DNA of 41,069 nt from Desulfuromonadales bacterium (GCA_013377095.1 JACAAY010000044.1:1-41069), one strand, 5' to 3'; numbered from the stretch's first letter, positions 24,261 to 32,414 are shown. The notes: generated by a model not told the origin, from the sequence alone. Program-made: numbers and translations.

Positions 24261-25378
24261 AAGGGTTTTCTGAATATTCGATACTTCTTGTATTTCTTTG
24301 CTCCCGCTTCCTCGATCAGGGCATTGACCGACTCGTTGTCTTCCAGGGTCCAGCCCATCTCCAGATTCTGATATTGCTTTTGTTTTCTCGCGATTTCATA
24401 GATGTGCTGAAAGGCAAGCATGGGGATTCCCAGCTGGCGGTACTCCTGCTTGACCCCGAACATCAAGCACCTCAGTCCCTTGACTTCATGCCGATACATC
24501 AGATATTTGAGAATACCCGTGAGACCGAACCGCCCGTTGAAACGCTTGAGTAACGGGTTCATGTCGGGAAAGATCACGCAGACCGCTGCGGGTTTATCTT
24601 CGTAATAGATGAAAAATGCCAGATCCGGATCCGTGAAATCCATGACGTTTTTTTGGATCTCCTTCATCTCGTTATCGCTCAAGGGAACGAAACCCCAGTT
24701 ATCGGCCCAGGCATCATTGTAGATCTCCCTGATCAGGGCAAACTCGGCATCCTCTTCCTTTGGACGATAGAGCCTGATGTGAACCCCCTTTTTTTTGGCG
24801 ATTTTTTCAGCAAGACGATCCATCCACTCGGGCAGCCGGTATTCGCCGTCTATCAGAAAAGCCAGCAGGTCCTTTTCTTTGCCGTATCCGCATGACTCGA
24901 CCAGCCCGGGGTAGTAGGGTGGGGTGTAGGCCATCATCAGGGCAGGCGGATAGTTGAATCCCTCGATCAGCAAGCCGACCTCGTAATTGGTGGACGGGCT
25001 GAGCGGGCCTCTCATGAAGGTCATGCCTTTTTGGCGAACCCAGCTCTCCACTGAGGAGAAGAGGGCTGCCGCGGCTTCCTGATCGTCAGCGCATTCGAAG
25101 AATCCCCAGGTGCCCATCTTTTCGTTGTGGAACTCGTTATTATGGCGATCTATGATCCCCGCGATCCTTCCCACCGTCTCCGAACCGCGCCGGGCCAGAA
25201 AAAGGATGCGCTCGGAAAATTCCCAGAAGGGGTGTTTGAGCGGGTCCAGCAACCGCCGAACCTCTTTCTTGAGGGGAGGAACCCAGTTGGGGTATTCGGC
25301 ATAGATTCTCCAGGGCAGGTTGATGAACTCCCTTAATTCCGATCCCTTTTCTACAGCAATGATTTCTATTCCGGCCAT
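24257..25378 (-). CDS. bcerS: Bacterial ceramide synthase-like GNAT acyltransferase
   Basis: A 373-aa protein matching, by pattern, the large GNAT-fold proteins identified as bacterial ceramide synthase in Caulobacter. It has the N-terminal PWRIYAEYPNWVPPL segment, DPLKHPFWEF, the VGRIAGIIDRHNNEFH core, GTWGFFEC, MRGPLSPSTNYEVGLLIEGF and PPYYPGLVESCGYGKEKDLLAF. The known enzyme N-acylates 3-ketosphinganine with an acyl thioester. The ATG at 25378 has an AAGGG site; an upstream TTG start at 25426 is weaker. It heads the operon leading to the megasynthase and is divergent from the PAP2 gene. Related GNAT proteins of unknown substrate exist, so the call relies on motifs plus Spt and CerR nearby. 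Confidence 0.78.
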   Translation of the reverse strand: MAGIEIIAVEKGSELREFINLPWRIYAEYPNWVPPLKKEVRRLLDPLKHPFWEFSERILFLARRGSETVGRIAGIIDRHNNEFHNEKMGTWGFFECADDQEAAAALFSSVESWVRQKGMTFMRGPLSPSTNYEVGLLIEGFNYPPALMMAYTPPYYPGLVESCGYGKEKDLLAFLIDGEYRLPEWMDRLAEKIAKKKGVHIRLYRPKEEDAEFALIREIYNDAWADNWGFVPLSDNEMKEIQKNVMDFTDPDLAFFIYYEDKPAAVCVIFPDMNPLLKRFNGRFGLTGILKYLMYRHEVKGLRCLMFGVKQEYRQLGIPMLAFQHIYEIARKQKQYQNLEMGWTLEDNESVNALIEEAGAKKYKKYRIFRKPL

Positions 25379-25496
25379 GATCGTTCCCTTCAAGAGTTTG
25401 TCTTCGAGCCATTTAACCAGCTTCAATCTTCAGTCTGTTAACCAGACGTACTGTACGTTTGCAAATTCGCCAAATGGAGTGTACAAATCACTCACC

Positions 25497-26375
25497 ATGC
25501 GCCCTGACTTGAATCCCCCCGAATTGCTGACGCTTTCTTTTCTTGTCCTGCTCTCCTGTCTTGCGGTTTTTTCGGTACCGGTGAATTCAGCGTTGATCGG
25601 TCTTCTCGCAACCTACGCAGTGCTGGCGGTTGCAGTGCTGGCAATTGCCGTGTATCGCTCAAAGGTGGGTTCGACAAAGCCGGGTTTCTACCTGTCTCTG
25701 TTTGCAACGGTGATAACCGTACTGATGGTTTTCAACAGTCTGGGAACGATCAACTCCGGCATGCACTCAACAACATTCGATACCCGCCTGATCGACATCG
25801 ATTATGCACTCTTCGGCGTTCACCCCACGGTCTGGATGGAACGGCTGATCAGTCCGGCTCTTACGGCGCTGCTCCAGTTTGCCTATATCAGTTATTATTT
25901 CATCCCGCTCTCCCTCGGTGTCGTGCTGATTGCCAGGGGCAGGTTCGGGGAATTCGATCAGGTTCTGTTCGGCATCCTGCTCTGCTTCTATCTCTCCTAT
26001 GTCGGCTACCTGCTCGTCCCGGCAATCGGTCCCCGCTTTACGCTCAGCCACCTGCAGGCCGGGGACCTGCAGGTCTCCCCGCTCATCAAGACGATTCAGG
26101 ATGGACTGAACGGTCTCGAAAAGAACAAGACCGATGCCTTTCCCAGCGGTCATACGGCTGTTTCGCTGATGTGCCTCTTCTACGCCTGGAAAGAACGGGA
26201 AAGGATACTCTTTGCGTTGTTGCTTCCGGTGGTGACCGGACTGATCATCTCGACGGTCTATCTCAGGTATCACTATGTCATCGACGTGATCGCGGGGATA
26301 GCTTTGACGGGTGTGACGATTGCGCTGGCGCCGGAACTGCGGCGTCTGCTCCGGTCATGGTCATCCGGTCGATGA
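25497..26375 (+). CDS. PAP2-family membrane enzyme (AUR1/IPC-synthase-like)
   Basis: A 292-aa protein with about six membrane helices and the PAP2 motifs: FPSGHTAVSLM (PSGH at 216-219) and YLRYHYVIDVIAG (His259, Asp263). The HYxxDV form of the last motif resembles fungal inositol-phosphorylceramide synthase and sphingomyelin synthase more than the SRxxxxxH form of simple phosphatases. Such enzymes swap or remove phospho-head groups at the outer face of the membrane. It is the only plus-strand gene among the lipid genes, lying between Spt (convergent) and the ceramide synthase (divergent). The ATG at 25497 starts at the hydrophobic N-terminus; the frame opens farther upstream, but that would overlap the divergent gene, and GTG at 25479 is an alternative. 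Confidence 0.82.
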   Translation: MRPDLNPPELLTLSFLVLLSCLAVFSVPVNSALIGLLATYAVLAVAVLAIAVYRSKVGSTKPGFYLSLFATVITVLMVFNSLGTINSGMHSTTFDTRLIDIDYALFGVHPTVWMERLISPALTALLQFAYISYYFIPLSLGVVLIARGRFGEFDQVLFGILLCFYLSYVGYLLVPAIGPRFTLSHLQAGDLQVSPLIKTIQDGLNGLEKNKTDAFPSGHTAVSLMCLFYAWKERERILFALLLPVVTGLIISTVYLRYHYVIDVIAGIALTGVTIALAPELRRLLRSWSSGR

Positions 26376-26384
26376 TTGAGACGT

Positions 26385-26407
26385 GGGGCGGGTTTCAAAC
26401 CCGCCCC
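26385..26407. terminator. Perfect palindrome between convergent genes
   Basis: GGGGCGGGTTT and AAACCCGCCCC flank a single C, giving an 11-bp perfect inverted repeat centred in the 37-nt gap between the PAP2 and spt stops. The convergent location fits a bidirectional terminator, but no clear U-run follows on either strand. Confidence 0.55.
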
Positions 26408-26412
26408 TGCGG

Positions 26413-27666
26413 TCAGATTACGCCGAGATTTTTCCCGGCCTTCTCGATTACCCTGAGCACCCGATCAAGCATTTCGTCGGTATGGGTTGCCATGTAGCTC
26501 GTGCGAATCAGGCATCTTCCGGGTGTCGTGGCCGGCGGGACAACGGGGTTCGCAAACACACCGCCGTCGTTCAGGGCTTTCCACATCATGAAGGCCAGCT
26601 CCATCTCGCCCATGACGAGCGGGATGATGGGTGTTTCTGCAATGCCCGTGTCATAGCCCATCTGTTTCAGGGCTTTCATCATCTTGTTCGTATTGTGCCA
26701 GAGCCGCTCCCTGCGTTCCGGTTCCTGGTCGATGATATCAAGGGCCGCAATGACCGCCGCCACCGATGCCGGCGGTGGGCTGGCGGAGAAGATCAGGGGT
26801 CGCGAGGTGTGCTTGATGTAGTGGATCACCTCTTCGCTTGCCGCGACAAAGCCGCCGATGGACGCCAGTGACTTGCTGTAGGTGCCCATGATGATGTCGA
26901 CTTCCTTTTCCAGCCCGAAGTGTTCCACCGTGCCGCGCCCGGTCTTGCCTAACACCCCGATGCCGTGGGCATCGTCCACCATCAGCCGTGCCCCATACTT
27001 TTTGCAGAGCTTGATGATGTCGGGGAGCGGTGCAATATCCCCCTCCATGCTGTAGACTCCGTCCACGACCACCAGTTTGCCGCGGTTTCCACCCTCCTTG
27101 AGGATGTATTCAAGACTGGCCATATCGCTGTGTCTGAACTTTTTGACCTCGGCATAGGAGAGCTTGCAGGCGTCGATGATGCTGGCATGGTCGAGCTTGT
27201 CGATCACGACTAGGTCATGTTTGCCGGCAAGGGATGTGATGATCCCCAGGTTGGTTTGGTAGCCCGTGGAAAACGTGAGTGCCGCATCCTTGCGAAAGAA
27301 CGAGGCCAGCTTTTCCTCGAGTTGTACATGGATGTCGAGGGTTCCGTTGAGGAAGCGTGTACCCGCGCAGCCGCTGCCGTACTTCTTCACGGCCTCGATG
27401 GCCGCTTCCTTTACCTTGGGATGGTTGGTGAGACCCAGATAATTGTTTGAGCCGAGCATGATCATTTTTCTGCCCTCGACGATCACTTCGGGACTCTGCT
27501 CCGATTCCACAACGTGGAAATAGGGATACAGACCGGCGGCCATAACCTCCTTTGCGGTCGTGTACTGTCTGCATTTTTCGAATACATCCGGCATTCTTGC
27601 CTCAATAACCCTTAGCGTTGGCGGCGCTGCCTCTACAGCCAGTTGTTTTTTCTGTACCAGTGCCAT
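26413..27666 (-). CDS. spt: Serine palmitoyltransferase-like α-oxoamine synthase
   Basis: A 417-aa PLP enzyme of the α-oxoamine synthase family (AONS/KBL/SPT). Motifs: [13 protein letters not shown] (71-83), [13 protein letters not shown] (97-109), [11 protein letters not shown] with stacking His160, [11 protein letters not shown] with PLP-binding Asp231 and His234, and [13 protein letters not shown] with Schiff-base Lys265. It would condense an acyl thioester with an amino acid, losing CO2. Serine is inferred from the neighbouring CerR and ceramide-synthase-like genes; glycine, alanine or cysteate (sulfonolipid) cannot be excluded. An N-terminal extension of about 40 residues relative to BioF fits SPT-type members. 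It overlaps the cerR gene by 34 nt and ends the operon. Confidence 0.82.
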   Translation of the reverse strand: MALVQKKQLAVEAAPPTLRVIEARMPDVFEKCRQYTTAKEVMAAGLYPYFHVVESEQSPEVIVEGRKMIMLGSNNYLGLTNHPKVKEAAIEAVKKYGSGCAGTRFLNGTLDIHVQLEEKLASFFRKDAALTFSTGYQTNLGIITSLAGKHDLVVIDKLDHASIIDACKLSYAEVKKFRHSDMASLEYILKEGGNRGKLVVVDGVYSMEGDIAPLPDIIKLCKKYGARLMVDDAHGIGVLGKTGRGTVEHFGLEKEVDIIMGTYSKSLASIGGFVAASEEVIHYIKHTSRPLIFSASPPPASVAAVIAALDIIDQEPERRERLWHNTNKMMKALKQMGYDTGIAETPIIPLVMGEMELAFMMWKALNDGGVFANPVVPPATTPGRCLIRTSYMATHTDEMLDRVLRVIEKAGKNLGVI

Positions 27667-28631
27667 GTGAGTTCCAGCCCTTTTGGTAGGGGATGCTCCG
27701 CCCGGAAGCGGAGGTCATTCTCAATCTTTCCAACGGTGCATAGCCAATATCGCTGAGCGGCTTCCCGCACCTTCTGCCTGTTCATCAGTACAGACCTGTT
27801 GGTGAACAGGCTGCTTGCTTCGGAAACGAGGGCCATCAGGTAGGCGACCCCGTAAGGAAGTTTGATCGTGCGAGCCGTTGCACCACCTGTGACGAGCAGC
27901 AAGGCCCTGAATTCAGTCCATGAGTAGACCCTGTTCTCGGCAACGAAATAGACGCTGCCGCTCTCGGTCGTGAGCTCGGCTGACAGGAGCAGCGCCGCTG
28001 TCAGGTCTTCGACGTAGCACAGGTTGAAATAGCGTTCACCGCCGGTCATTTCGAATGTCAGGCCGCGACCGGCCCAGCGGAACAGTTGGTATATGTCCGT
28101 GTCTCTCGGTCCGTACACGCTGGAAGGACGGAGTATCACGACGGGAAAGCGGTCTTTGAAACGGCGCGCTTCATCTTCGGCAAGCAGCTTGCTCCTGCCG
28201 TAATCAGACACGGGATGTGCCGTGTAATCCTCATTGATCATGTGCCCATCAAGGCTCGGACCTGCTGCCGCCTGGCTGGACACCAGTATGAATTTCTTGA
28301 TACCGGGATTATATCGTGCACATGCTTCCAAAATATTCTTCGTGCCAAGGTGATTCACGCTGTAATAGTCGCGGGCATGGAGTGCTTTGGTGCATCCGGC
28401 GCAATGGAAAACGAAGGAGACATCCTGTACGGCTGCGGCTAGCGATTCGGGTTGTGTGCAGTCACCCTGTGTGAGTTGCACCTCCATCCCCTCAAGCCAG
28501 CGCACCTGCCGGAGATCCCTCACCAGGCAGGTTACTGAGTAGCCGTTCCTGAGCAGCCGCTCCACAAGGTGGCTTCCCACAAAGCCGGTTCCACCCGTAA
28601 CCAGTACCCGTTGAGCCTCCCCCTGCGCCAT
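27633..28631 (-). CDS. cerR: NAD(P)-dependent epimerase-family reductase (CerR-like)
   Basis: A 332-aa extended short-chain dehydrogenase. The nucleotide-binding motif is [10 protein letters not shown] (11-20), the catalytic Ser lies in ILVSSQAA (118-119), and the YxxxK pair is YGRSK (Tyr144, Lys148). In Caulobacter a protein of this family next to Spt reduces the 3-keto group of the ceramide precursor. Here it overlaps spt by 34 nt, which is the main reason for the CerR call; the sequence alone only says sugar-epimerase/reductase fold. It lies 59 nt after the START-like gene, so it is probably in the same transcript. Confidence 0.75.
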   Translation of the reverse strand: MAQGEAQRVLVTGGTGFVGSHLVERLLRNGYSVTCLVRDLRQVRWLEGMEVQLTQGDCTQPESLAAAVQDVSFVFHCAGCTKALHARDYYSVNHLGTKNILEACARYNPGIKKFILVSSQAAAGPSLDGHMINEDYTAHPVSDYGRSKLLAEDEARRFKDRFPVVILRPSSVYGPRDTDIYQLFRWAGRGLTFEMTGGERYFNLCYVEDLTAALLLSAELTTESGSVYFVAENRVYSWTEFRALLLVTGGATARTIKLPYGVAYLMALVSEASSLFTNRSVLMNRQKVREAAQRYWLCTVGKIENDLRFRAEHPLPKGLELTWHWYRKNNWL

Positions 28632-28690
28632 CTGCTCTCCCCGTGCAATGAAAATGTCAGACTCTAAGCTGCATTGATTCCATTACGTAG

Positions 28691-29626
28691 CTAACGGCCC
28701 GTTTCGATCTGATTCTGGAGTGTCACCTGATTCCTGCGCTCGCGTGTCTTTAATGTGATGTAGTCCTTTTTCTCCAGATCGAAGAGCTGTTTCCGGTAGT
28801 GGTTCGTCAGATCGTACCACTGGCTGATTCTCAAGTTGAAACGGCTCTCCTCGGGATAACGTGAGGTATTCATAAAGGACTGGATCGCGAAAAAATACCG
28901 TACGGCATTGCGTTCGACCGCACCGCGCGGACCACCGATATGGATCTGTTTGCCGTTTCTGTCCGTTCCGGTCACGGTAAACCCCACCTTGCTCCGGCCG
29001 AGCGTTGCAAAATAGATCTTTGACGCCAGGCGGAGCGCAACACTGTCGCTATAGGTATAGCTGACGTGGATAAACGTCTTTCCCCCATCAAGGGGCAGGG
29101 CCTCGGTCCTCATCCTGTGGTTCTTTGTGCCGAAAGGGCCGTCATCCGCATTGAGCATGATATCCAGATAGCCTTGCTGTTGTTCAACACTCCGGTAACG
29201 GCAGATGATTTTGCGCGCGTCTTCCGGGGGTTGATACTCTTTGCGGCCCAGGTAAAAGGCCAGCTGCCATGTGTCATTCAGTTTCCGGTACGTACAGGTC
29301 TTGATATTGGGGGGCAGGAAGACGATATCGCACCAGTTGGCCGGAACCTTGAGAGCATTGGCAATGCCGATGAAGGAGTGATCGAAGATCCCGTAGACAT
29401 CCACCTGTACCCTGTCCTCCTGTTCAGAGGACTCCACAACCAGGGGAAGACCGTAGCTGTTTGTTGCCAGTCTGGCCGAATACCTGCGATAGCTGTCCAG
29501 CAGCATATCCGCGCCCTGCCGGGGTTTTACTGCTGCTGAAGCGGAACCTACCGTAACAAGAATCACAGCTGCTATTATGAACAGAACCATTTTCTGAAGG
29601 TATGTGGACAGGCCCATCCGGTTCAC
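28691..29626 (-). CDS. Exported START/SRPBCC-like protein of unknown function
   Basis: A 311-aa protein starting at GTG (29626) with an AAGGGGAG ribosome site. A signal peptide (about 1-31) ends near SASAA. The mature part has the feel of a START/polyketide-cyclase-like β-grip: DVYGIFDHSFIGIANALKVPANWCDIVFLPPNIKTC, followed by alternating strands (GYLDIMLNADDG, FIHVSYTYSDS, VGFTVTG). That fold usually binds hydrophobic ligands; the assignment is by impression and needs a profile search. The operon order PLD-lipoprotein, this gene, cerR, spt suggests a periplasmic lipid-carrier or lipid-processing role. I know no characterised homologue. Confidence 0.62.
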   Translation of the reverse strand: MNRMGLSTYLQKMVLFIIAAVILVTVGSASAAVKPRQGADMLLDSYRRYSARLATNSYGLPLVVESSEQEDRVQVDVYGIFDHSFIGIANALKVPANWCDIVFLPPNIKTCTYRKLNDTWQLAFYLGRKEYQPPEDARKIICRYRSVEQQQGYLDIMLNADDGPFGTKNHRMRTEALPLDGGKTFIHVSYTYSDSVALRLASKIYFATLGRSKVGFTVTGTDRNGKQIHIGGPRGAVERNAVRYFFAIQSFMNTSRYPEESRFNLRISQWYDLTNHYRKQLFDLEKKDYITLKTRERRNQVTLQNQIETGR

Positions 29627-29652
29627 GCAACTCTCCCCTTATCGTATAAACG

Positions 29653-31044
29653 TCATAACCAGCGGACGAATAAATTAACAAACCACTCTCTGGCCTTCTG
29701 CAGGCAGGGTCTTTTTTTCCATTCATCCCCGTGTATCTGTCGGGAGTTTGAAAGATCCTTGATAAACATGTTTTCCATTTCAACGGCAAACTCGCGACTC
29801 AGAACAATCGCATTCACTTCATCATTATGTAACAAACTCAGGTAGTCCATGTTGGTGGAACCGACTGTTGACCAGACCTTGTCAATCACCGCGGTTTTGG
29901 CGTGCAAGAGGGACGTGCTGTGCTCGTATACCTTCACACCCGATTTCAAAAGTCCGGAGTAGTAGTATCGCTGGGCGTGTAATGCCAAGATGGAATCGGT
30001 GGTGCCGGGGAGAATGATTTTTACGTCAACTCCTCGTCCGGCGGCATCGCCAAGGGCTTTTACCGTCTGACCGTCAGGCATGAAATAGGAGTTCGTCATG
30101 TGAATCGAATGCTCCGCAAAAGAGATGGCCGACACATACACAATAAACGGGATTCGATTGAATTCCCCCGGAGTGCTGCCGATTACCCGCACCAGGGCAT
30201 TTCCTTCTTCTTTGTGGTCGGGAAAATAGGTGCGGCCGGAAAGTTTCGGCCCTTTCTGCTGCATCCAGGTGTCAAGAAAGAGTTTCTGGAATTCAGCCAC
30301 GGCCGGGCCATTTATTTGAATATCCGTGTCACGCCAGTGTATGGGCGCCTTTACGTTCCGTTTTCGTTTGAGAGGGTTGCTGGAATACACCTTGCTGATA
30401 TTGATACCCCCGATAATGGCGACGGTGCCGTCGACAATCAAAATCTTGCGGTGGTCCCGTTGTGTCAGTTCCCAATTGCCCTGGGCATTCAGCGGATTTA
30501 CCGGATTAAACTCGACAACCTGAACTCCGCTGTTGCGCAGACGCTGAAAAAATGAGGCGGGGGTTTTCATGCTTCCCACGCTGTCAAAGATGATATTTAC
30601 CTGGACCCCGCCAGCCTGTTTTTGCAGCAACAGGTCGGCAAATTTCCGGCCTGTCTCGTCATCTTCAATAATGTAGCTTTCAAGGTTGATATGGTCTTTG
30701 GCATTCTGTAAAAGTTTGAACATTGCGGCATAGGTAGCCTGACCATCGCTGAGCAGAGTGACTCTATTCCCCTTGGTCAGTGGGCTGTCGGTGATCGATT
30801 CCACCACGGCGGTATGGCGTTCCAAGATATCCGTCGGATCGACCGATCGCTTCAGTCGCTCCATGACAGCCTTACTTTTCTGCGGAGACAAGAGTCCCTT
30901 TGATGAGACGATTTGCCGCGGTTTCTGAGTGGCCGGCGACTCATCGATCGTCTCGGAGACGTTTGGCAGAGTTGCGCATCCCGTGATGGGGCTGAAGATG
31001 GATGCGAACAGGATGAATAATAAGAAATGCCTTTTAATGGTCAT
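29653..31044 (-). CDS. Phospholipase D/cardiolipin synthase-like lipoprotein
   Basis: A 463-aa lipoprotein (lipobox ITGC, Cys23) with two HKD catalytic motifs: His198/Lys200/Asp205 in DHRKILIVDG, and His381/Lys383/Asp388 in LHAKTAVIDK followed by STVGSTNMD. This is the two-domain layout of bacterial cardiolipin synthases, which join two phospholipids by transphosphatidylation. Anchoring as an exported lipoprotein, rather than by two N-terminal membrane helices, is less usual and places the active site outside the inner membrane. The head-group reaction could be on phosphatidylglycerol or on the locus's own lipid. It starts the PLD, START-like, cerR, spt operon, 26 nt before the second gene. 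A GGGGAGGGG site precedes the ATG. Confidence 0.85.
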   Translation of the reverse strand: MTIKRHFLLFILFASIFSPITGCATLPNVSETIDESPATQKPRQIVSSKGLLSPQKSKAVMERLKRSVDPTDILERHTAVVESITDSPLTKGNRVTLLSDGQATYAAMFKLLQNAKDHINLESYIIEDDETGRKFADLLLQKQAGGVQVNIIFDSVGSMKTPASFFQRLRNSGVQVVEFNPVNPLNAQGNWELTQRDHRKILIVDGTVAIIGGINISKVYSSNPLKRKRNVKAPIHWRDTDIQINGPAVAEFQKLFLDTWMQQKGPKLSGRTYFPDHKEEGNALVRVIGSTPGEFNRIPFIVYVSAISFAEHSIHMTNSYFMPDGQTVKALGDAAGRGVDVKIILPGTTDSILALHAQRYYYSGLLKSGVKVYEHSTSLLHAKTAVIDKVWSTVGSTNMDYLSLLHNDEVNAIVLSREFAVEMENMFIKDLSNSRQIHGDEWKKRPCLQKAREWFVNLFVRWL

Positions 31045-31108
31045 AACAACCCCTCCCCAGTCGGAAGTGCGTTTTCAGGCCGCTTGAGATAGGGTACATC
31101 ACTCTTTT

Positions 31109-31140
31109 TGCCGACGGGCGCACTTCAGCGCCTGTCGGCA
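31109..31140. terminator. Strong hairpin between the BON lipoprotein and PLD genes
   Basis: TGCCGACGGGCGC and GCGCCTGTCGGCA pair at 12 of 13 positions around a 6-nt loop. It lies directly downstream of the BON lipoprotein stop (31152) and upstream of the PLD gene. The minus-strand transcript has A residues, not U, after the stem, so it is not a textbook intrinsic terminator, but it probably separates the two transcripts. Confidence 0.5.
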
Positions 31141-31151
31141 ATGTCATTAGA

Positions 31152-31466
31152 TTATTTGACAATGAGGTTGTTTTTTACCGCCAAGACGCCATTGACTTTG
31201 CCGGCAACGTCTGCTGCCTTTGTGGCGCTCAGGTCCGAGTCAACAAAGCCGCTCAACTGGACGACACCTTTAAAGGTCTCAACATTGATTTGCAGGACTT
31301 TCAACGAGGAATCCGCAAAAATTGCGGTTTTTACCTTGGTCGTGATGGCGGTGTCATCGACATAACCTCCGGTGCTTTCATGGGTACGTGAAGCTACACA
31401 GCCCATGAAAGAGGTTGCCAGAACCAAACAGGCCAGGAATTTCATAATGCGATGAAGTTTTAACAT
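31152..31466 (-). CDS. BON-domain lipoprotein
   Basis: A 104-aa protein. The ATG at 31466 has AAGGAG eight bases upstream and begins the signal directly, so longer upstream frames are rejected. The lipobox is FMGC. The mature part is one BON domain (about 35-104): DDTAITTKVKTAIFADSSLKVLQINVET, then GVVQLSGFVDS and VNGVLAVKNNLIV. BON domains bind phospholipid or envelope surfaces and appear in osmotic-shock proteins of the OsmY type. It is 17 nt after the small membrane protein gene, and both follow the σ54-like promoter at 31807-31822. Confidence 0.88.
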   Translation of the reverse strand: MLKLHRIMKFLACLVLATSFMGCVASRTHESTGGYVDDTAITTKVKTAIFADSSLKVLQINVETFKGVVQLSGFVDSDLSATKAADVAGKVNGVLAVKNNLIVK

Positions 31467-31483
31467 GATGTTTCTCCTTCTTC

Positions 31484-31675
31484 TTATTTCCCCACATGGA
31501 TTGCGGAGATGGAACTGAGAATCCCAAAAACGCTCAGAAGCCACAAAACCACTGAGATGACTACGACTGCATTCAGAATTGATTTTATTGATCCAGCCAT
31601 TGGGATATACCGGTTGATGAGCCATAAAAGAACACCAACCCCGATCAGAATCAGTACAACATTGACTAACGGCAT
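31484..31675 (-). CDS. Small membrane protein, Thivi_2564-like family
   Basis: A 63-aa protein with two membrane helices (about 4-22 and 34-52) linked by NRYIPMAGSIKSILN. It resembles the short membrane proteins annotated as Thivi_2564 family, which have no known function. A GGAGGTG ribosome site lies 11 nt before the ATG. It is the first gene after σ54-like promoter C, with a leader of roughly 120 nt, and is followed by the BON lipoprotein gene. Confidence 0.8.
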   Translation of the reverse strand: MPLVNVVLILIGVGVLLWLINRYIPMAGSIKSILNAVVVISVVLWLLSVFGILSSISAIHVGK

Positions 31676-31806
31676 ACGCTTTATTCACCTCCCTCTGTTT
31701 GCTTTCTGAAACCAGCCTCAAATCATGCTGTTATCCTTTTCAAAGCAACAATCTGTTTCTTACCCGTAAAATACAACGGCGCTCATATCCTGTTAATGAA
31801 TGACAT

Positions 31807-31822
31807 CGCAACTAATATGCCA
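31807..31822 (-). promoter_or_regulatory. σ54 (−24/−12) promoter, site C
   Basis: The minus strand reads TGGCATATTAGTTGCG, with GG and GC at the right separation. It differs from the promoter at 35282-35297 at only two positions, and both are preceded by CTC. It lies 84 nt downstream of three-box site C. Confidence 0.78.
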
Positions 31823-31905
31823 GAGGAGAACTATGGATACAGTATGTGCAACGCACTGATTGTATGGGTGAAACTTGAAAGGGAATAGGCAGGGTGGAGG
31901 AGAAG

Positions 31906-31952
31906 TCGTCAGCTGCATCCGTCATATTTAGCATAACTGTCATATGTGGCGG
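31906..31952 (-). promoter_or_regulatory. Tripartite CCGTC-box site C (putative enhancer)
   Basis: Boxes TCGTC (31906), CCGTC (31919) and CTGTC (31937) have 13- and 18-nt steps, and the site ends in GTGGCGG as at site A. It lies between the collagen-like lipoprotein gene's 3' end and promoter C, pointing at the small membrane protein and BON lipoprotein genes. Confidence 0.8.
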
Positions 31953-32038
31953 ATCGCGTTGAGGTTTATTGTTGTGAGCCTTACATGGTTTTCATTTGTG
32001 GTACATCCTCTGGGCGAGGATGTACCACAAATCCAACT

Positions 32039-32284
32039 CTAATTTTTATCTGGCGCAGGGGCAGGCGCAGGCGCAGGAGCAGGCGCTCCAGGCGCTCCTG
32101 ATGTTCCTGTTGGGCCAGATGCCCCTGCTGGTCCGGGCGCTCCTGCAGGACCAGGGGGGCCAGGCGCTCCCTGCTCCGGTGCAGGAGCCACTACTTTCGG
32201 CGCCTCCTGTTTTTGAGTGCAGCCAATCAATGAAAATGTTGCAGCAGACAGTAGAGCTACACATAACACCACTAATTTTTTCAT
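32039..32284 (-). CDS. Collagen-like short lipoprotein
   Basis: An 81-aa protein with a strong AAGGAGGT site. The signal peptide ends in lipobox LIGC (Cys22). From about residue 39 it has a run of Gly-X-Y triplets rich in Pro and Ala (GAPGPPGPAGAPGPAG and onward, about ten triplets), then an alternating Pro-Ala tail ending in PDKN. Collagen-like triplets in bacteria can form triple helices, though this tract is short. A surface stalk or spacer role is inferred. It follows the His/Arg-rich exported protein gene by 130 nt. Confidence 0.8.
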   Translation of the reverse strand: MKKLVVLCVALLSAATFSLIGCTQKQEAPKVVAPAPEQGAPGPPGPAGAPGPAGASGPTGTSGAPGAPAPAPAPAPAPDKN

Positions 32285-32363
32285 ATACTTGTACCTCCTT
32301 TTTTATTGAGCAGACTTTGATTTTGAAGGGTTTCCGGGATATTGAACTATCTGTTTTCCATGT

Positions 32364-32402
32364 CGGCAGCCCATTCAACTCGGATTGAGTTCCGGGCTGC
32401 CG
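32364..32402. terminator. Hairpin after the Arg/His-rich exported protein gene
   Basis: CGGCAGCCC and GGGCTGCCG form a 9-bp stem, with an inner CAACTC/GAGTT pairing. It starts 12 nt past the stop of the gene at 32415. There is no U-run, so termination is only likely, not shown. Confidence 0.45.
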
Positions 32403-32414
32403 AAACAGAGCCAT

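Noticed and set aside
25320..25496. N-terminal extension of the PAP2 gene to an ATG at 25320
   Set aside because: It would overlap the 5' end of the divergent ceramide-synthase-like gene and adds a non-membrane stretch; the hydrophobic N-terminus begins at 25497.
23427..29626. Biotin synthesis role for the α-oxoamine synthase (BioF)
   Set aside because: No other bio genes are near; the overlap with the epimerase-type reductase and the nearby bCerS-like gene fit ceramide synthesis better.
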